NCBI RefSeq assembly: GCF_000802205.1
Contig: NZ_CP012850.1
Coordinates: forward strand, 1,426,001 to 1,490,000
Direction of reading: 5' to 3'
Length of the DNA: 64,000 nucleotides
Source: Candidatus Nitrosocosmicus oleophilus
Lineage (GTDB): Archaea; Thermoproteota; Nitrososphaeria; Nitrososphaerales; Nitrososphaeraceae
Part shown: positions 9,461-18,947 of the stretch, piece by piece
Position numbering within the stretch: position 1 is the first letter of the stretch
How the letters are laid out: each line of letters opens with the position of its first letter
The notes under the pieces: generated by a model
The model's database searches: none
The model's input: the letters and a program-made list of their open reading frames with translations, nothing else
Told to the model about the DNA's origin: nothing
Made by a program: the position numbers and the translations under genes

Positions 9461-10741
9461 TTATATTCCAAAAGTAATGAACATAATAATTGTAGAAATA
9501 GACATTATAACAAAGGTGGTCCAACCAATAATATTTGTAAGACGTCCATTTGTGTTTTCCTTAAGAATCTCTTTATCATTAGATAGTTTCATAACTACAA
9601 AAATAATGGGCACTGATACAACTCCATTAATAACTGAGGCATATATTAGTGCTGTAATGGGGTTAATACCAAGAAAATTCATACCTAAACCGATTATTCC
9701 ACATATGATTATAACTAAATAAAACGCCTTTGCCTGTCCAAACTTTTGACTTAACCCTTGTTTCCAACCGAAAGTATCCGATAATCCATATGCAGTAGAA
9801 GTGGCCAGTACAGGTATAGATAAAAGACCAGTTCCAATAATACCTATCGCAAAAATTGATTTGGCAATTTCTCCAGAGTTAGGGAAAGACTGTACCAGAG
9901 GTTCGAGTGATTTTGCGGCTTGTTCGGCACTTTGTATTTCTGTAATACCATTGTCATGGAGACTTCCTGCTGTAGTAACAATTATTGCCCATGTGATCAA
10001 ATGTGCAAAACCAATTCCAACCATGGTATCTGTTCCCATTGATTTTATTTCTTTTTTTGAAACCTTGGGTTTTCCTTTACCTATTTCCTTTATCTTGTGG
10101 TGTACAACTTCTTCTTCAGCTTCTTCAGAAGCTTGCCAAAAAAACAAGTAAGGAGAAATAGTGGTTCCAAGAATAGCTACAAGCATGGTTGCAAAGTCAG
10201 CGGTGAATTCAACATGGGGAACTATAGTAGCGATTAAAATTTGATACCAATTACCTCCTACAATCAATGCTGTTACTATATATGTTAAAAGTGAAAGAGT
10301 CAAATATTTTAATATTTTAATATATCTTTTATAAGGTATCATAATAATTGCAATTATAATAAATGCAGTAAAAAATATGCTAAAAATATTCAAAGATATT
10401 TGAGGGAACATAAGGCTAGCCGATGCAGCCATTGCACCAATGTCAGCTCCAACATTTATTGTATTTGCAACTAAAAGGAGAGAAATGAGGGGTAAGACAA
10501 TTTTTCTAGAATACTTTTTTTTGATGATTGTTCCAAGGCCACTCCCAGTTAACAAACCGATTCTAGCACATATTTCTTGAATTACTATTATCAAAGGAAT
10601 TAGATAAATCACTGTCCATAGCATTCCCAGTCCAAACTTTGCTCCAGCCTGAGCAAATGTTGCAATACTTGATGGATCGTCATCGGCTGTCCCTGTAATT
10701 AAGCCAGGTCCCAAAGACTTGAGAAAGGACTTTATTGACAT
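9461..10741 (-). CDS. NRAMP-family divalent metal transporter with altered metal site
   Basis: 426 residues with about eleven membrane helices. GPGLITGTADDDPSS sits at the TM1 position where classical NRAMP proteins have DPGN, so here it is D22-P23-S24-S25. At the TM6 position GTTISPYLFFWQAS replaces the usual MPH motif, so the selectivity Met becomes S196. The family carries Mn2+ or Fe2+ with protons. Loss of the Met and Asn ligands resembles NRAMP-related magnesium transporters, so Mg2+ (or Mn2+) is a reasonable guess. A GAGGAA purine run lies just before the ATG. A CTTATATA box is about 36 bases upstream. Confidence 0.85.
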   Translation of the reverse strand: MSIKSFLKSLGPGLITGTADDDPSSIATFAQAGAKFGLGMLWTVIYLIPLIIVIQEICARIGLLTGSGLGTIIKKKYSRKIVLPLISLLLVANTINVGADIGAMAASASLMFPQISLNIFSIFFTAFIIIAIIMIPYKRYIKILKYLTLSLLTYIVTALIVGGNWYQILIATIVPHVEFTADFATMLVAILGTTISPYLFFWQASEEAEEEVVHHKIKEIGKGKPKVSKKEIKSMGTDTMVGIGFAHLITWAIIVTTAGSLHDNGITEIQSAEQAAKSLEPLVQSFPNSGEIAKSIFAIGIIGTGLLSIPVLATSTAYGLSDTFGWKQGLSQKFGQAKAFYLVIIICGIIGLGMNFLGINPITALIYASVINGVVSVPIIFVVMKLSNDKEILKENTNGRLTNIIGWTTFVIMSISTIIMFITFGI

Positions 10742-11551
10742 TTCCTCTGAATTGCTATATTTACGAGTAATATATAAGAATAGAAAAAAAGGTGAACTGA
10801 CTTGTTTATGTAGTCATAGAGAAACTCTTAACCTACAGTATGTTAGTACGTCAGAATAATGTAAATAAATCTTAATTAATACCATAGCTTTGATAACTCA
10901 TCAAATTAAAATTGAGATTGAAAAGCAATAGAAGGAAGTGTAAATTATCAAGAAATTAAGTAGATGGTAAACTCCATTTTATCCTTACCAAATCTATTTA
11001 GTACGGAAATTTTATTTTCTCCACACAGCTAAATTGCACATATAAGAAACTAATTCTAAAATAGGATTCTTAACAATGTCAATGTCCAAATAATTTATTT
11101 CATCACTGATTATCTCTGTCAATTATCTATAGTTGCAAGAAAATCTGATGTTGTTTTAGTTTGTGAGGTTACTAATATTGGAGTGTTAATGTTTCTCTGC
11201 CGAAAATTTCAGTTGTAATTATAGCGAACAATAGTATCTAATACCTACTTTCCTTGCGAAGTAAATGAAGAATTAGAATGTATAGGATGTTTAATGTAAT
11301 TGAATTTCCTAATCTTCTGCTGTCCTCTCATTTACCAAAAGATGTCTTACTAACGACTAACTATGTTTTTCCTAGCATTATTTTTGGTTTTAGCTTGTTG
11401 GTTATCATTATTGTATTACGTGCATTCATAGGATGGTAGTCAAAAATGTACCTATCAGTAACATAAAAAATCTTTATCATACATGTCATTCTTTTCACAA
11501 CTATAAAAAAAGTAACGGGGCTTTTTCTCACCATAAATACTTGCCTACATA
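10742..11551. other. Gene-poor gap
   Basis: No supported gene. It contains one copy of a roughly 37-base dispersed repeat at 11344-11380, whose other copy is at 27980-28016. Confidence 0.5.
11344..11380 (+). repeat. Dispersed 37-bp repeat, copy 1
   Basis: Begins GTCTTACTAACGACTAACTA and ends GTTTTTCCTAGCATTA. It matches 27980-28016 with about four differences. Both copies lie between genes. Confidence 0.6.
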
Positions 11552-11929
11552 TCATAAATGAACCAAAGCATCTACCGGCTGAATTGATAAAACCCCAATC
11601 TTTCTGTCACTCTTATCATTCAGATGTTTAATTTTTTCTACTAAATCCTCTAACACACTAGCTTCTGCTATTGTTACTACAGTTTTTCTATCTGATGGAA
11701 TTATTCTATTCTGACCACCTGATTTCCCAGCCCTTAGTGTTTGTTTAGATTTTCCTAGGCCTTGGGAATTGTATAAAGTTGCTTCAAGTTTCAATTCGTC
11801 TAATACAAGTATTACGTCGTTTACTTGTCCCGGGCTTACATAGATTTCTATTTTCTTTAGTCCAGACAACACTTTTATTTCATTTCCCTCTGATTTTGAA
11901 ATTTCAAAAGGAAGTGTATTTTCGTTCAT
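11552..11929 (-). CDS. Divergent P-II family signal protein
   Basis: 125 residues. After a 22-residue leader comes a P-II fold: KKIEIYVSPGQVNDVILVLD (beta1-alpha1), LYNSQGLGKSKQTLRAGKSG (start of the T-loop), RKTVVTIAEASVLEDLVEKI (beta3-alpha2) and KIGVLSIQPVDALVHL (the C-terminal strand). P-II trimers sense ATP/ADP and 2-oxoglutarate and gate ammonium transporters or enzymes. The T-loop lacks the usual uridylylated Tyr motif and the C-terminal Arg is absent, so the partner and ligands may differ from GlnK. No amt gene is adjacent. Confidence 0.75.
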   Translation of the reverse strand: MNENTLPFEISKSEGNEIKVLSGLKKIEIYVSPGQVNDVILVLDELKLEATLYNSQGLGKSKQTLRAGKSGGQNRIIPSDRKTVVTIAEASVLEDLVEKIKHLNDKSDRKIGVLSIQPVDALVHL

Positions 11930-12117
11930 TAAAGTGATCTAAGCTATTATTATTTAAACTTCAGTAAAATACAATCTATCTAGCAGAAATGGACTACAAT
12001 GGTTCTGTTAACAGTTGTGTAAATGGTAAGATACATCCATCCATCTGTAAAATGATTATATACTTGTTTAGGTATGATACCGCAACACATTTAGCTAACA
12101 ATCCCGGATTATCAATA

Positions 12118-12762
12118 CTATGAGGGATACATTCTATCAGAACTATTCCCAAATGAATTAGTCTTTATTCTATATTGTAACCCATGATACTCGATCTTTT
12201 TCTTTAGGATTAATGATTTCATTTTGTCTAGTTCGATTTGCAAAGTTCGTAATTCTTTTTTCTTTTGTTCAACATAATCATAGACTTGGTGAATAGAAAT
12301 TCCAAGTCCCGATGCGAATCTATGAATTTCATGCACTTTTTTAACAAAATCCGAAAAAGTCTTGTTTGTTTTGAAGGAATGAATATCTATATCCGTGAGT
12401 AATCTTTCCATCTCTATCTCTGAAGATCCCATTTGTTCTAAAAAATTTTTTACCCTGATACCTGATGCCACGTCATTTAGACTCAAGCCTTCTTGTTTTA
12501 TCATTACATCAACTGCTCTTAACACATCTATGTCTGGAATTTTGGATTTAAAAGACTCGATAATTCTAAATACACTACCATAATCTATTCCATTACATGT
12601 AGCGATCATATTAATCGGTATGCCAAAAAGCCAACTGTCAAGCACCTTGTTTTTAATTCCACTTGGTGTTCTTTTTCCCAAATTTATTGCGTACTTGTAT
12701 ATATACTTTACTGTATATAAATAAAATAAATATCTCAAAAAGTTTGTCGGGTAACTATGCAT
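12118..12762 (-). CDS. Helix-turn-helix / coiled-coil protein of a thaumarchaeal family
   Basis: 214 residues. Residues about 35-75 (KNKVLDSWLFGIPINMIA and CNGIDYGSVFRII) look like a resolvase-type helix-turn-helix. A helical middle follows (SLNDVASGIRVKNFLEQMG, HSFKTNKTFSDFVKKVHEIH), then a coiled coil from about 165. Proteins of this layout are abundant in Nitrososphaerales and are generally annotated as hypothetical. A DNA-binding role is inferred. The hydrophobic first 20 residues may mean the true start is internal. Confidence 0.65.
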   Translation of the reverse strand: MHSYPTNFLRYLFYLYTVKYIYKYAINLGKRTPSGIKNKVLDSWLFGIPINMIATCNGIDYGSVFRIIESFKSKIPDIDVLRAVDVMIKQEGLSLNDVASGIRVKNFLEQMGSSEIEMERLLTDIDIHSFKTNKTFSDFVKKVHEIHRFASGLGISIHQVYDYVEQKKKELRTLQIELDKMKSLILKKKIEYHGLQYRIKTNSFGNSSDRMYPS

Positions 12763-12817
12763 AAACTCTGAAGGGATGAGATTTTGACAGGTTTGGATGA
12801 GAGATAAAATGCGGTTT

Positions 12818-12887
12818 GAGGGGATTCTGATTGGGTTTGGATTTGGACAAGTAGAATAGAGATGTAGGGGATTCTGATTGGTTTAGG
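12818..12887 (+). repeat. Short direct repeat
   Basis: GGGGATTCTGATTGGGTTTGG (12818 on) and GGGGATTCTGATTGGTTTAGG (12867 on) form a near-perfect direct repeat of about 20 bases, spaced about 50 bases apart, downstream of the broken gene at 12888. No role can be assigned. Confidence 0.45.
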
Positions 12888-13092
12888 TCATGTAAACAAA
12901 TCGATGCTTCCTTCCTGTAAACTGATCATGATTGCTTTGAATCTATGTTTTTTGGTATAATAGCATGTCCAGTCAGATACTACTTTACCTATTTCTGACT
13001 CATCTTCAAAAGTGATTTTCGTGGCCTGTCTGTCTGTGGACCCATAACTAAGGAGACAATATCCTGCAAGATCGATGAAATTTTTTGATCAT
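12888..13092 (-). pseudogene. Small gene broken by a frameshift in an A6 run
   Basis: An ATG at 13092 opens MIKK and soon meets a stop. The neighbouring frame, entered at the run of six A's at codons 3-4, reads a coherent 64-residue protein (NFIDLAGYCLLSYGST, TFEDESEIGKVVSDW, KKHRFKAIMISLQEGSIDLF) to TGA at 12888. With five A's instead of six the gene would be intact. I do not recognise the family. It could be a pseudogene, a phase-variable gene, or a homopolymer sequencing error. Confidence 0.5.
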
Positions 13093-13149
13093 GTTGTAAT
13101 TAGAATTGATTCGGTGACAGTCCTATAGTCAAAAGAATAAATAAACAAA

Positions 13150-13350
13150 CAACCGATCATTTTTCTAGAAACCGCCCTAAGAAATAAAAATGGGCACTGA
13201 ATTCTATTCTGGCTTTTATGGAATATCTGAAATCAAGACAACGAGAAGGCGAAATCACTCCAGGGACCACAATGAATTACTATGGATCCATATAACTATT
13301 CTGGGAAATGAATGATCTAGATTTATGAAGGAAAAAAATAGGATTGGTCA
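13150..13350 (+). pseudogene. Remnant of a thaumarchaeal integrase/recombinase gene
   Basis: One frame reads NRPKK, stop, KWALNSILAFMEYLKSR, then EGEITPGTTMNYYGSI, stop, LFWEMNDLDL, stop. The pattern FLxFLKS...GEITPxTxxNYYxAIKLFCEMND is the SAM-like core-binding part of archaeal tyrosine-recombinase proteins. Three stops and no catalytic domain make it a dead fragment. The assignment rests on motif memory, not a search. Confidence 0.5.
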
Positions 13351-13546
13351 CTTTACACTATGTCATTGGTTCATCCACTCTGCCGCCACTTTGTCCCAGA
13401 ATGCATAGGGCCCAGGATAAGGGTGGATTAATAATGTTTAACTATTTTACAGTATTAATGAAATAAATATGATTTATCTACTAATATGAATAGATTTTTT
13501 AAACCATTTCGATATCTTCAAATACAAAAAATATATTATTGCATAA

Positions 13547-13978
13547 ATGAGCTGTATTGAAGAATTAGAAAAAAAATATATGGAATTTGAAAGTCTAATG
13601 AAAACCTGTCTTCCCAAGGTGGATACTCAGCTAATTGTGGACATGCTTCACCGTTTGGCTGGAGACAGAAACCCTATGTATACACTAGAAATCTTCCTCA
13701 ATAAAAAACCAGTGCTTGAGGAGATAAGAAATAAGATAGCCACTGATTTACAAGTTGAGCCCGCATTTTTTGACGGAGGAACACATGTAGTAATTGCACA
13801 TAGAATTGATCTAAAAATGCTTGAATACTTTTCTTCAGATGAGAATGTTTACCGGATTCGAGGAACATATACAGGACATGGACAAGGTGCTTCCATCGGT
13901 CCAGTATTTGAAAGAGATGATCCAGAGGAAACATGGGATGATTATGACAAAGCGCATTCCCAAAAAGATAAAACATAA
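13547..13978 (+). CDS. Conserved-looking cytoplasmic hypothetical protein
   Basis: 143 residues, no signal peptide or membrane segment. It starts with a helical, acidic stretch. The middle (PAFFDGGTHVVIAHRIDLKM and VYRIRGTYTGHGQGASIGPV) is globular and the tail very acidic (RDDPEETWDDYD). I do not recognise the family. Balanced composition and length support a real gene. Confidence 0.6.
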   Translation: MSCIEELEKKYMEFESLMKTCLPKVDTQLIVDMLHRLAGDRNPMYTLEIFLNKKPVLEEIRNKIATDLQVEPAFFDGGTHVVIAHRIDLKMLEYFSSDENVYRIRGTYTGHGQGASIGPVFERDDPEETWDDYDKAHSQKDKT

Positions 13979-14698
13979 TTTGGTAGAATTCCGGGGAAAA
14001 ATGCGCTTACCGCAGGTGCAAGCTTTCAATTAGATATATTTTAGTTTATATCCCCTAATCATCTGCGACAAATCTAAAGAAGGTATCCCTCACAATAATC
14101 CTAGATGGTAAGCTAAAGGTGCAGTGCTATAGAATCTTAACAATCACAATTAGTTTACAGATGAATATAGATATTATTTTAGATAGTTGTCAAAATAACA
14201 GTCCAAATTGTAGTAAACTGCATTAAGTAAAATGAATCAACGTCAACATTTTTAAACTTAATGAACTTCCGTTAAAAGTCGACACTAAGGTATCAATAGT
14301 CCTCAAAACCGAATATTTTCAACTATTAGTGATTCTAAGAATGAAATAATTCAGTCTCAGGTAATCATAATTATTATAGATAGTGGATATGTTTTAGCTA
14401 TTGAATCAAAATATATTTCCTTTGACTCTAATGATAATTTTAATGACGAAAATAGTGACACATGAATTGCAATTTATTCTAATATCAAATATACCGTAAT
14501 GTCTTGTGATTCTATTTTTGAAACACTTTGGACTAAAGGTGAGATAAAGAAAGGACAATATTAGAATAGGAATTAAAGTACGAAACAAATTTAATTTTCC
14601 TTCCCCTTAAAACTAATAGATAAGAGTAAAGTCAACCGAACCCTAATACCATACGGAACTTAATCCTACTGAAGTAGATACCGATTCATAGTAACACT
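13979..14698. other. Gene-poor gap
   Basis: Nothing coding is supported. The right end holds a copy of the dispersed repeat at 14647-14695. Confidence 0.45.
14647..14695 (+). repeat. Dispersed 49-bp intergenic repeat, copy A
   Basis: Matches 16677-16725 at about 41 of 49 positions, with the shared blocks GGAACTTAATCC and ATTCATAGTAAC. Partial copies are at 1868-1912 and 19184-19213. All lie outside genes. Confidence 0.6.
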
Positions 14699-15125
14699 TT
14701 ATATAACAGGATACTGCGTTTTACTCTGAATCCTTTGCATTTTGAATAGGGTGGGAAAATTTACTTCTGATTCAGCAACATCTTTTTTTATCAAACCCTT
14801 TGATACAACATTGGTAAATTGGGTTACAGATTGGTCTCAAAAGATACTTTTGTCAGAGTAAAAGTAATCTAATTGTCTCCCAATAATATTTGTTGAATTT
14901 GCCTAAACCTGGAAGTTTATGGCGCTATCTAAGCCTATAGTATCTTTCGATGTTAGTGGTATCATTCCAACTACTTTGACTATGTCTGAACCTAAGTATG
15001 TAACATATGTATCCTCATCAGTTGGATTGTGCCTCAATCATACTGGATGACTCTCAGCCATATGGTTATTTTGACCATCCTGTGCAAATATGCTGATCAA
15101 ATAGGAGGTTAGGAGAACCAGGTAC
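14699..15125 (-). pseudogene. Exported-protein gene with three in-frame stops
   Basis: A single frame runs from a hydrophobic signal-like stretch (YLVLLTSYLISIFAQ) through about 125 codons to TAA at 14699. It is interrupted by TGA (15038-15040), TAG (14903-14905) and TGA (14837-14839). Coherent pieces include DTYVTYLGSDIVKVVGMIPL, GLDSAINFQV, IIGRQLDYFYSDKSIF and DQSVTQFTNVVSKGLIKKDV. Keeping one frame across three nonsense codons shows a former secreted protein. No ATG remains. The family is unknown. Confidence 0.6.
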
Positions 15126-15553
15126 CTATTTTAGTTCCTAAATTAGTAAAGTTTGAGAATATTTAATAATGCATAAACTACGCATTCTAATCGTTGAACT
15201 TTTGAACAGATGGGGATAACCTCTTGATTTCCCCAGAACCCCGTAGTATACGTGTCTATATACTAGTTATTTTTTATTATACTCGCCATCAGAACCTGAA
15301 TTTTGCCAATATTAGTAACAACAGGGGGTCTTGGCTATTCCAGTAATATTGGAGACCACTAGACAATATCATGAAATATCTAAAATAAAGAATTCAAAGA
15401 CTTAATTAATTATCGATAATAGTGTTAAATATATTTACAAAAATAACTCTTTTATAGGAAATTTTTTTGTATTTATTTGTAAGTTTTTCAAATTTAGCAA
15501 TAATAAATATGGTTTTTACAAAAGTTTATTAATATATTTTAGCCTGATTGTAC
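15126..15553. other. Gene-poor gap
   Basis: Nothing supported. Confidence 0.4.
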
Positions 15554-16156
15554 ATGGGAAATGTTGTAACTCCTTTAATTATATCTTGCTTTGTAATTCT
15601 TGTCTATATAGCATCAGTATTAACATACAGCATTGTATTTATTGGTTGAAAAAATCCATTCGATCAATCTTTGCAATTAGATTCTGAACGATATAACCAG
15701 ATGGCTACAGGAATTAATTGTATATATCAAACTGATGTTGGTAAATCTACCCAAACCGTTTTGCTTAATGGAATGAATTTTAGTCAAAATCAATTTTTAT
15801 TATTCTATGATACTACACCATTTGCAAGTAAAGGCCATGTAGCAGTGACTTTCCCATGTAATGAAGAAGATCCTTCTAAACCATCATTTCAGATTCTGTC
15901 AGGTAGGGCTCCTGACCTGTTTACAGTACCATTAGGATATATTCAGAATATTTCATCAGTACCATCAATGTGTGTATTTCACGGTCAATTTGGATTCGGA
16001 GATCCGATTACAGATTTGGCACTAAAATATGTTGGTGAAGGAAGCATAGCCCTCAAGGGTCCATACTCTGTTGTGGTATCCGGATTGGAATCCTTTATTC
16101 CAAAAGAAAAATCATTCGAAGAATTACAACATGCTCAATTAGCAACTAACCAATAA
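15554..16156 (+). pseudogene. Membrane-anchored hypothetical gene with in-frame TGA
   Basis: An ATG at 15554 opens a membrane segment (IISCFVILVYIASVLTYSIV). A TGA at 15647-15649 follows codon 31, after which the same frame continues for about 169 codons to 16156. The downstream part is globular (SQNQFLLFYDTTPFASKGHV, CVFHGQFGFGDPITDLALKY). A TGG-to-TGA change would explain the break. Restart at the TTG at 15671 would give a 161-residue protein without its anchor. The family is unknown. Confidence 0.55.
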
Positions 16157-16901
16157 TAACTGCCATTTCCTCTCATTTATCAAAAAATCAGAGTTTATCA
16201 TTTATGACTATTCTTATTTTTTTATCTTCAAATTCCAACCAATCGTCTGATAACCTGTTTTCAAAAGTTGATTGGCAATACCTACGTCATATATAGCAAG
16301 GTATACAAGAAAGCTATTGTTAAATCCTCTACGGGATCTAAAAAACTTGGATTACTATGACCTTTCTTAACCCTAAATTTATCTTCTATGAATGTTGTTT
16401 GCATCAAATAATTATGATTCCTATACAAATCTCAATTAAGAAATCTATTTCTGATAGCTATTCGAGTTCTATTGATAAACACCAGATTCTGTTATTCTAT
16501 CTTATTCATGGATGGAAAACTACTTTAACACAAGATTTTGTACATAATTATTACTTATTTATGAATACAAGTCTATTTTTGTGCCCGATTGATGTCTGGA
16601 TGGTCCTCATTTAGATCCAAAAACCATTTACTTGTTATCCTGTATGTTGGATATTATTGACAGAACTGACTCCTATCACCATAGGGAACTTAATCCCACC
16701 GAATCAGCTACCTATTCATAGTAACTGTATGAAATATTACATTGATATTGGCACAGGTGACTAACATAATTTTGTACAGACAAATTCAATCAAAATCGTA
16801 AATTTTCTGGCGGTCTTCTTTTCTCAAGAGCTATCATAGCCAGTAGGTATTTTGTTTTAACCTACAATCTATGAGATTTGATAAATGCGTAAAATATTTT
16901 A
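16157..16901. other. Gene-poor gap
   Basis: Holds repeat copy B (16677-16725). An 85-codon frame at 16357-16614 has no signal, motif or neighbour support. Confidence 0.45.
16677..16725 (+). repeat. Dispersed 49-bp intergenic repeat, copy B
   Basis: Begins CACCATAGGGAACTTAATCC and ends CTATTCATAGTAAC; see copy A at 14647-14695. Confidence 0.6.
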
Positions 16902-17450
16902 TTAAATCGCTATCTTAAGAATTACTGTATTATCTGTCATCTCTGCTTCTGCATTTTTTAGGTCAAACTGTCTAAATACAAGTTGCATCTGTGTTTTAAA
17001 GTAGAGCGAAAAATTTTTTCCCAAATCAAATTGGATTACATATACATCCATACCATTGGATATATCATATCTAAAGTTATAACCCGAAGAGTCGAGCCAT
17101 GAACGAAGTGCACTCATAAATGACGAGAAAGTATTAGAGGTTCCAAGCATATTGGAAATATCTTTTAGGTGATGGTTACAAAACTCTTCTGTTATTTGTA
17201 TTACCTGTTCTTCGGTAAGGTGATTCATAGATTCGGCTAGTAGGACTTTAGAGAAATAACCTAAACCAGCTTTTTTAGCAGGTTTATGCCATTGTATATA
17301 TGATTTTATTATTTGGTTTACCAAAGTATTAACACTTTCCATTTTTTGATCAGCTTCCGATCTTAATTCATCTAAAATAGGTTTTTCAATTCTAAAAGTT
17401 ATACTCTCACTTTTTATGTTGCCTTTGACATCTTTTTTAACTTTAGGCAT
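16902..17450 (-). CDS. Ribbon-helix-helix regulator with C-terminal effector domain
   Basis: 182 residues. Residues 16-55 (SESITFRIEKPILDELRSEA, then TLVNQIIKSYIQW) match the ribbon-helix-helix (CopG/Arc-like) DNA-binding pattern: one strand and two helices. A roughly 120-residue C-terminal domain (VLLAESMNHLTEEQVIQITE, YVIQFDLGKNFSLYFKTQMQ) ends in beta strands. It probably senses a signal or mediates assembly. Target genes are unknown. Confidence 0.7.
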   Translation of the reverse strand: MPKVKKDVKGNIKSESITFRIEKPILDELRSEADQKMESVNTLVNQIIKSYIQWHKPAKKAGLGYFSKVLLAESMNHLTEEQVIQITEEFCNHHLKDISNMLGTSNTFSSFMSALRSWLDSSGYNFRYDISNGMDVYVIQFDLGKNFSLYFKTQMQLVFRQFDLKNAEAEMTDNTVILKIAI

Positions 17451-17634
17451 TCTTCATTGTAATGATAACAACACTTGCACTTAAATAATTGCATAAAACT
17501 TATTTAAATTATTTTGAGAAATCTATTGTAAAATATTCCCAAAAAATTAAATATATGATCAATATTTTAATATATTATGCCTATTATGAATTGCAAAAAC
17601 AGTCAAAATCCTAAACCCCGTTACAAGGTGATAT

Positions 17635-18069
17635 TTGGTGCAAGAATTATCAAGAATTAATCTGATTGGACATCAATCTAAGGACGAATTTGAAAATAAA
17701 ATCGGAAAAATGATTGGACTCGAAAATGCTGCAATTAAGACACTGAAAACGATTGCAACCCTCAATAGAAAGGACCTAAAAACAAATATGAAGAAAAACG
17801 CTGATATGAAAGCCCGTTCGAAATTTAATAGAATAAAGACCAAAAAACTTTCTAAAGTGTTTGACAATATTGGGAATAGCGAAATTAACCAAAGCATGGT
17901 TGAGGAAATAGCAATGGAGACTGAACAAAAGGCCCTTGCAACTTTACATTACTACCTATTGGATACAAATATCAATGAGCAGGATTGCGATGCTTATAGA
18001 TCATCAAAATTCCTTTGTCTTTCTCAAGAAGGAAACTCTATAGAGCATACTTGTTGTTATTTTTATTGA
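17635..18069 (+). CDS. Hypothetical helical protein
   Basis: 144 residues from a TTG at 17635 (GTG at 17638 is equally possible). It is mainly helical and Lys-rich, with two helix-like blocks (GLENAAIKTLKTIATLNRKD and EEIAMETEQKALATLHYYLL) spaced as in small four-helix proteins. The tail has three or four cysteines, including CC near the C-terminus. No family was recognised. The weak start lowers confidence. Confidence 0.45.
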   Translation: MVQELSRINLIGHQSKDEFENKIGKMIGLENAAIKTLKTIATLNRKDLKTNMKKNADMKARSKFNRIKTKKLSKVFDNIGNSEINQSMVEEIAMETEQKALATLHYYLLDTNINEQDCDAYRSSKFLCLSQEGNSIEHTCCYFY

Positions 18070-18391
18070 ATTAACTTGCAATTATCAATCTAGGAGAAAT
18101 GTTGCTGTTAACCGCTAAAAATATTATGTTGTTAAAACACACAATTTGAGACCGGCAAAGAGCAGTCAATTTCAAATATCTCAGAATTATAGATGTTTTG
18201 TGTTCAAATCGTTACTCCCGTTAAATTCAAATGGACCATTCGAACTGTTCTTTATTGAAGTAATAGATTTCAAATTGAGATGGGCCAAGTAGTGTAAGTT
18301 TTTCCTTTATCGACAAAATATTGAAATCATACAGTAGGCCATAACATGATATCAAAAAAAATTACAGGATAATTCTGGTCATCTGTCCACT
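18070..18391. other. Intergenic
   Basis: Nothing seen. Confidence 0.4.
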
Positions 18392-18865
18392 TTATCCACC
18401 GATAGTTCCGTTCGTCGCCAATTTCAAAATTGGTCCAAAAGTTTGACCGCTATCTGTGCTTATCCTAGCTACTGGCTCAGCCTCTCCACCTCCAGGTATA
18501 GTCATCATTGTCATCGGTAGTGTAGATTGTGTTCCTGTTGTGTCGGTCTGATTTCTCCATTCCCACCATGTGACGATTACTACATTATCTCCAACAGCAG
18601 CCAACTCTGCATCTATGGAATCGGAATCAGTGCTGTTGCTGAGGTTTATCTTATCTCCGAATGTCACCCCACCGTCTGCTGAAGCCCTAAACATTACTTC
18701 ATCATTACCCGTTCTGTTAGTCCACCAAACAATGTAAACGTTCTCACCCGAATCTGATGAAGCTATGGGCGCATTTCTCATTGGATCGGTAACCCAAACT
18801 CTGCCATTTACAACTCCTGGTGTTTCGAAAGACAAAGCTATACTCGTTATCAATACCGCTGTCAC
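18392..18865 (-). pseudogene. Truncated sialidase/BNR-like exported protein
   Basis: The frame reads two Asp-box-like units: VYIVWWTNRTGNDEVMFRAS with DGGVTFGDKINLS, and VVIVTWWEWRN with RISTDSGQTFGPILKLA. These are typical of exo-alpha-sialidase-like propeller proteins. It ends after 157 codons, while relatives normally have more repeats. Upstream the frame keeps a hydrophobic stretch (HIITGVIITVVTAVLITSIA) but reaches a TGA with no ATG. The only start is a GTG inside the signal segment. Both ends therefore look damaged. Confidence 0.55.
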
Positions 18866-18947
18866 GACTGTGATAATGACCCCTGTAATAATATGAGTTC
18901 TTATATTGAATACTCAATAAATTGTAGTATAAAAATAAACTACTCAA

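Noticed and set aside
15647-15649. TGA as selenocysteine
   Set aside because: No SECIS-like hairpin seen and no selenocysteine context; a nonsense mutation is simpler.
16357-16614. 85-codon + strand frame
   Set aside because: Irregular Ile/Tyr/Phe-rich composition without motif or neighbour support.
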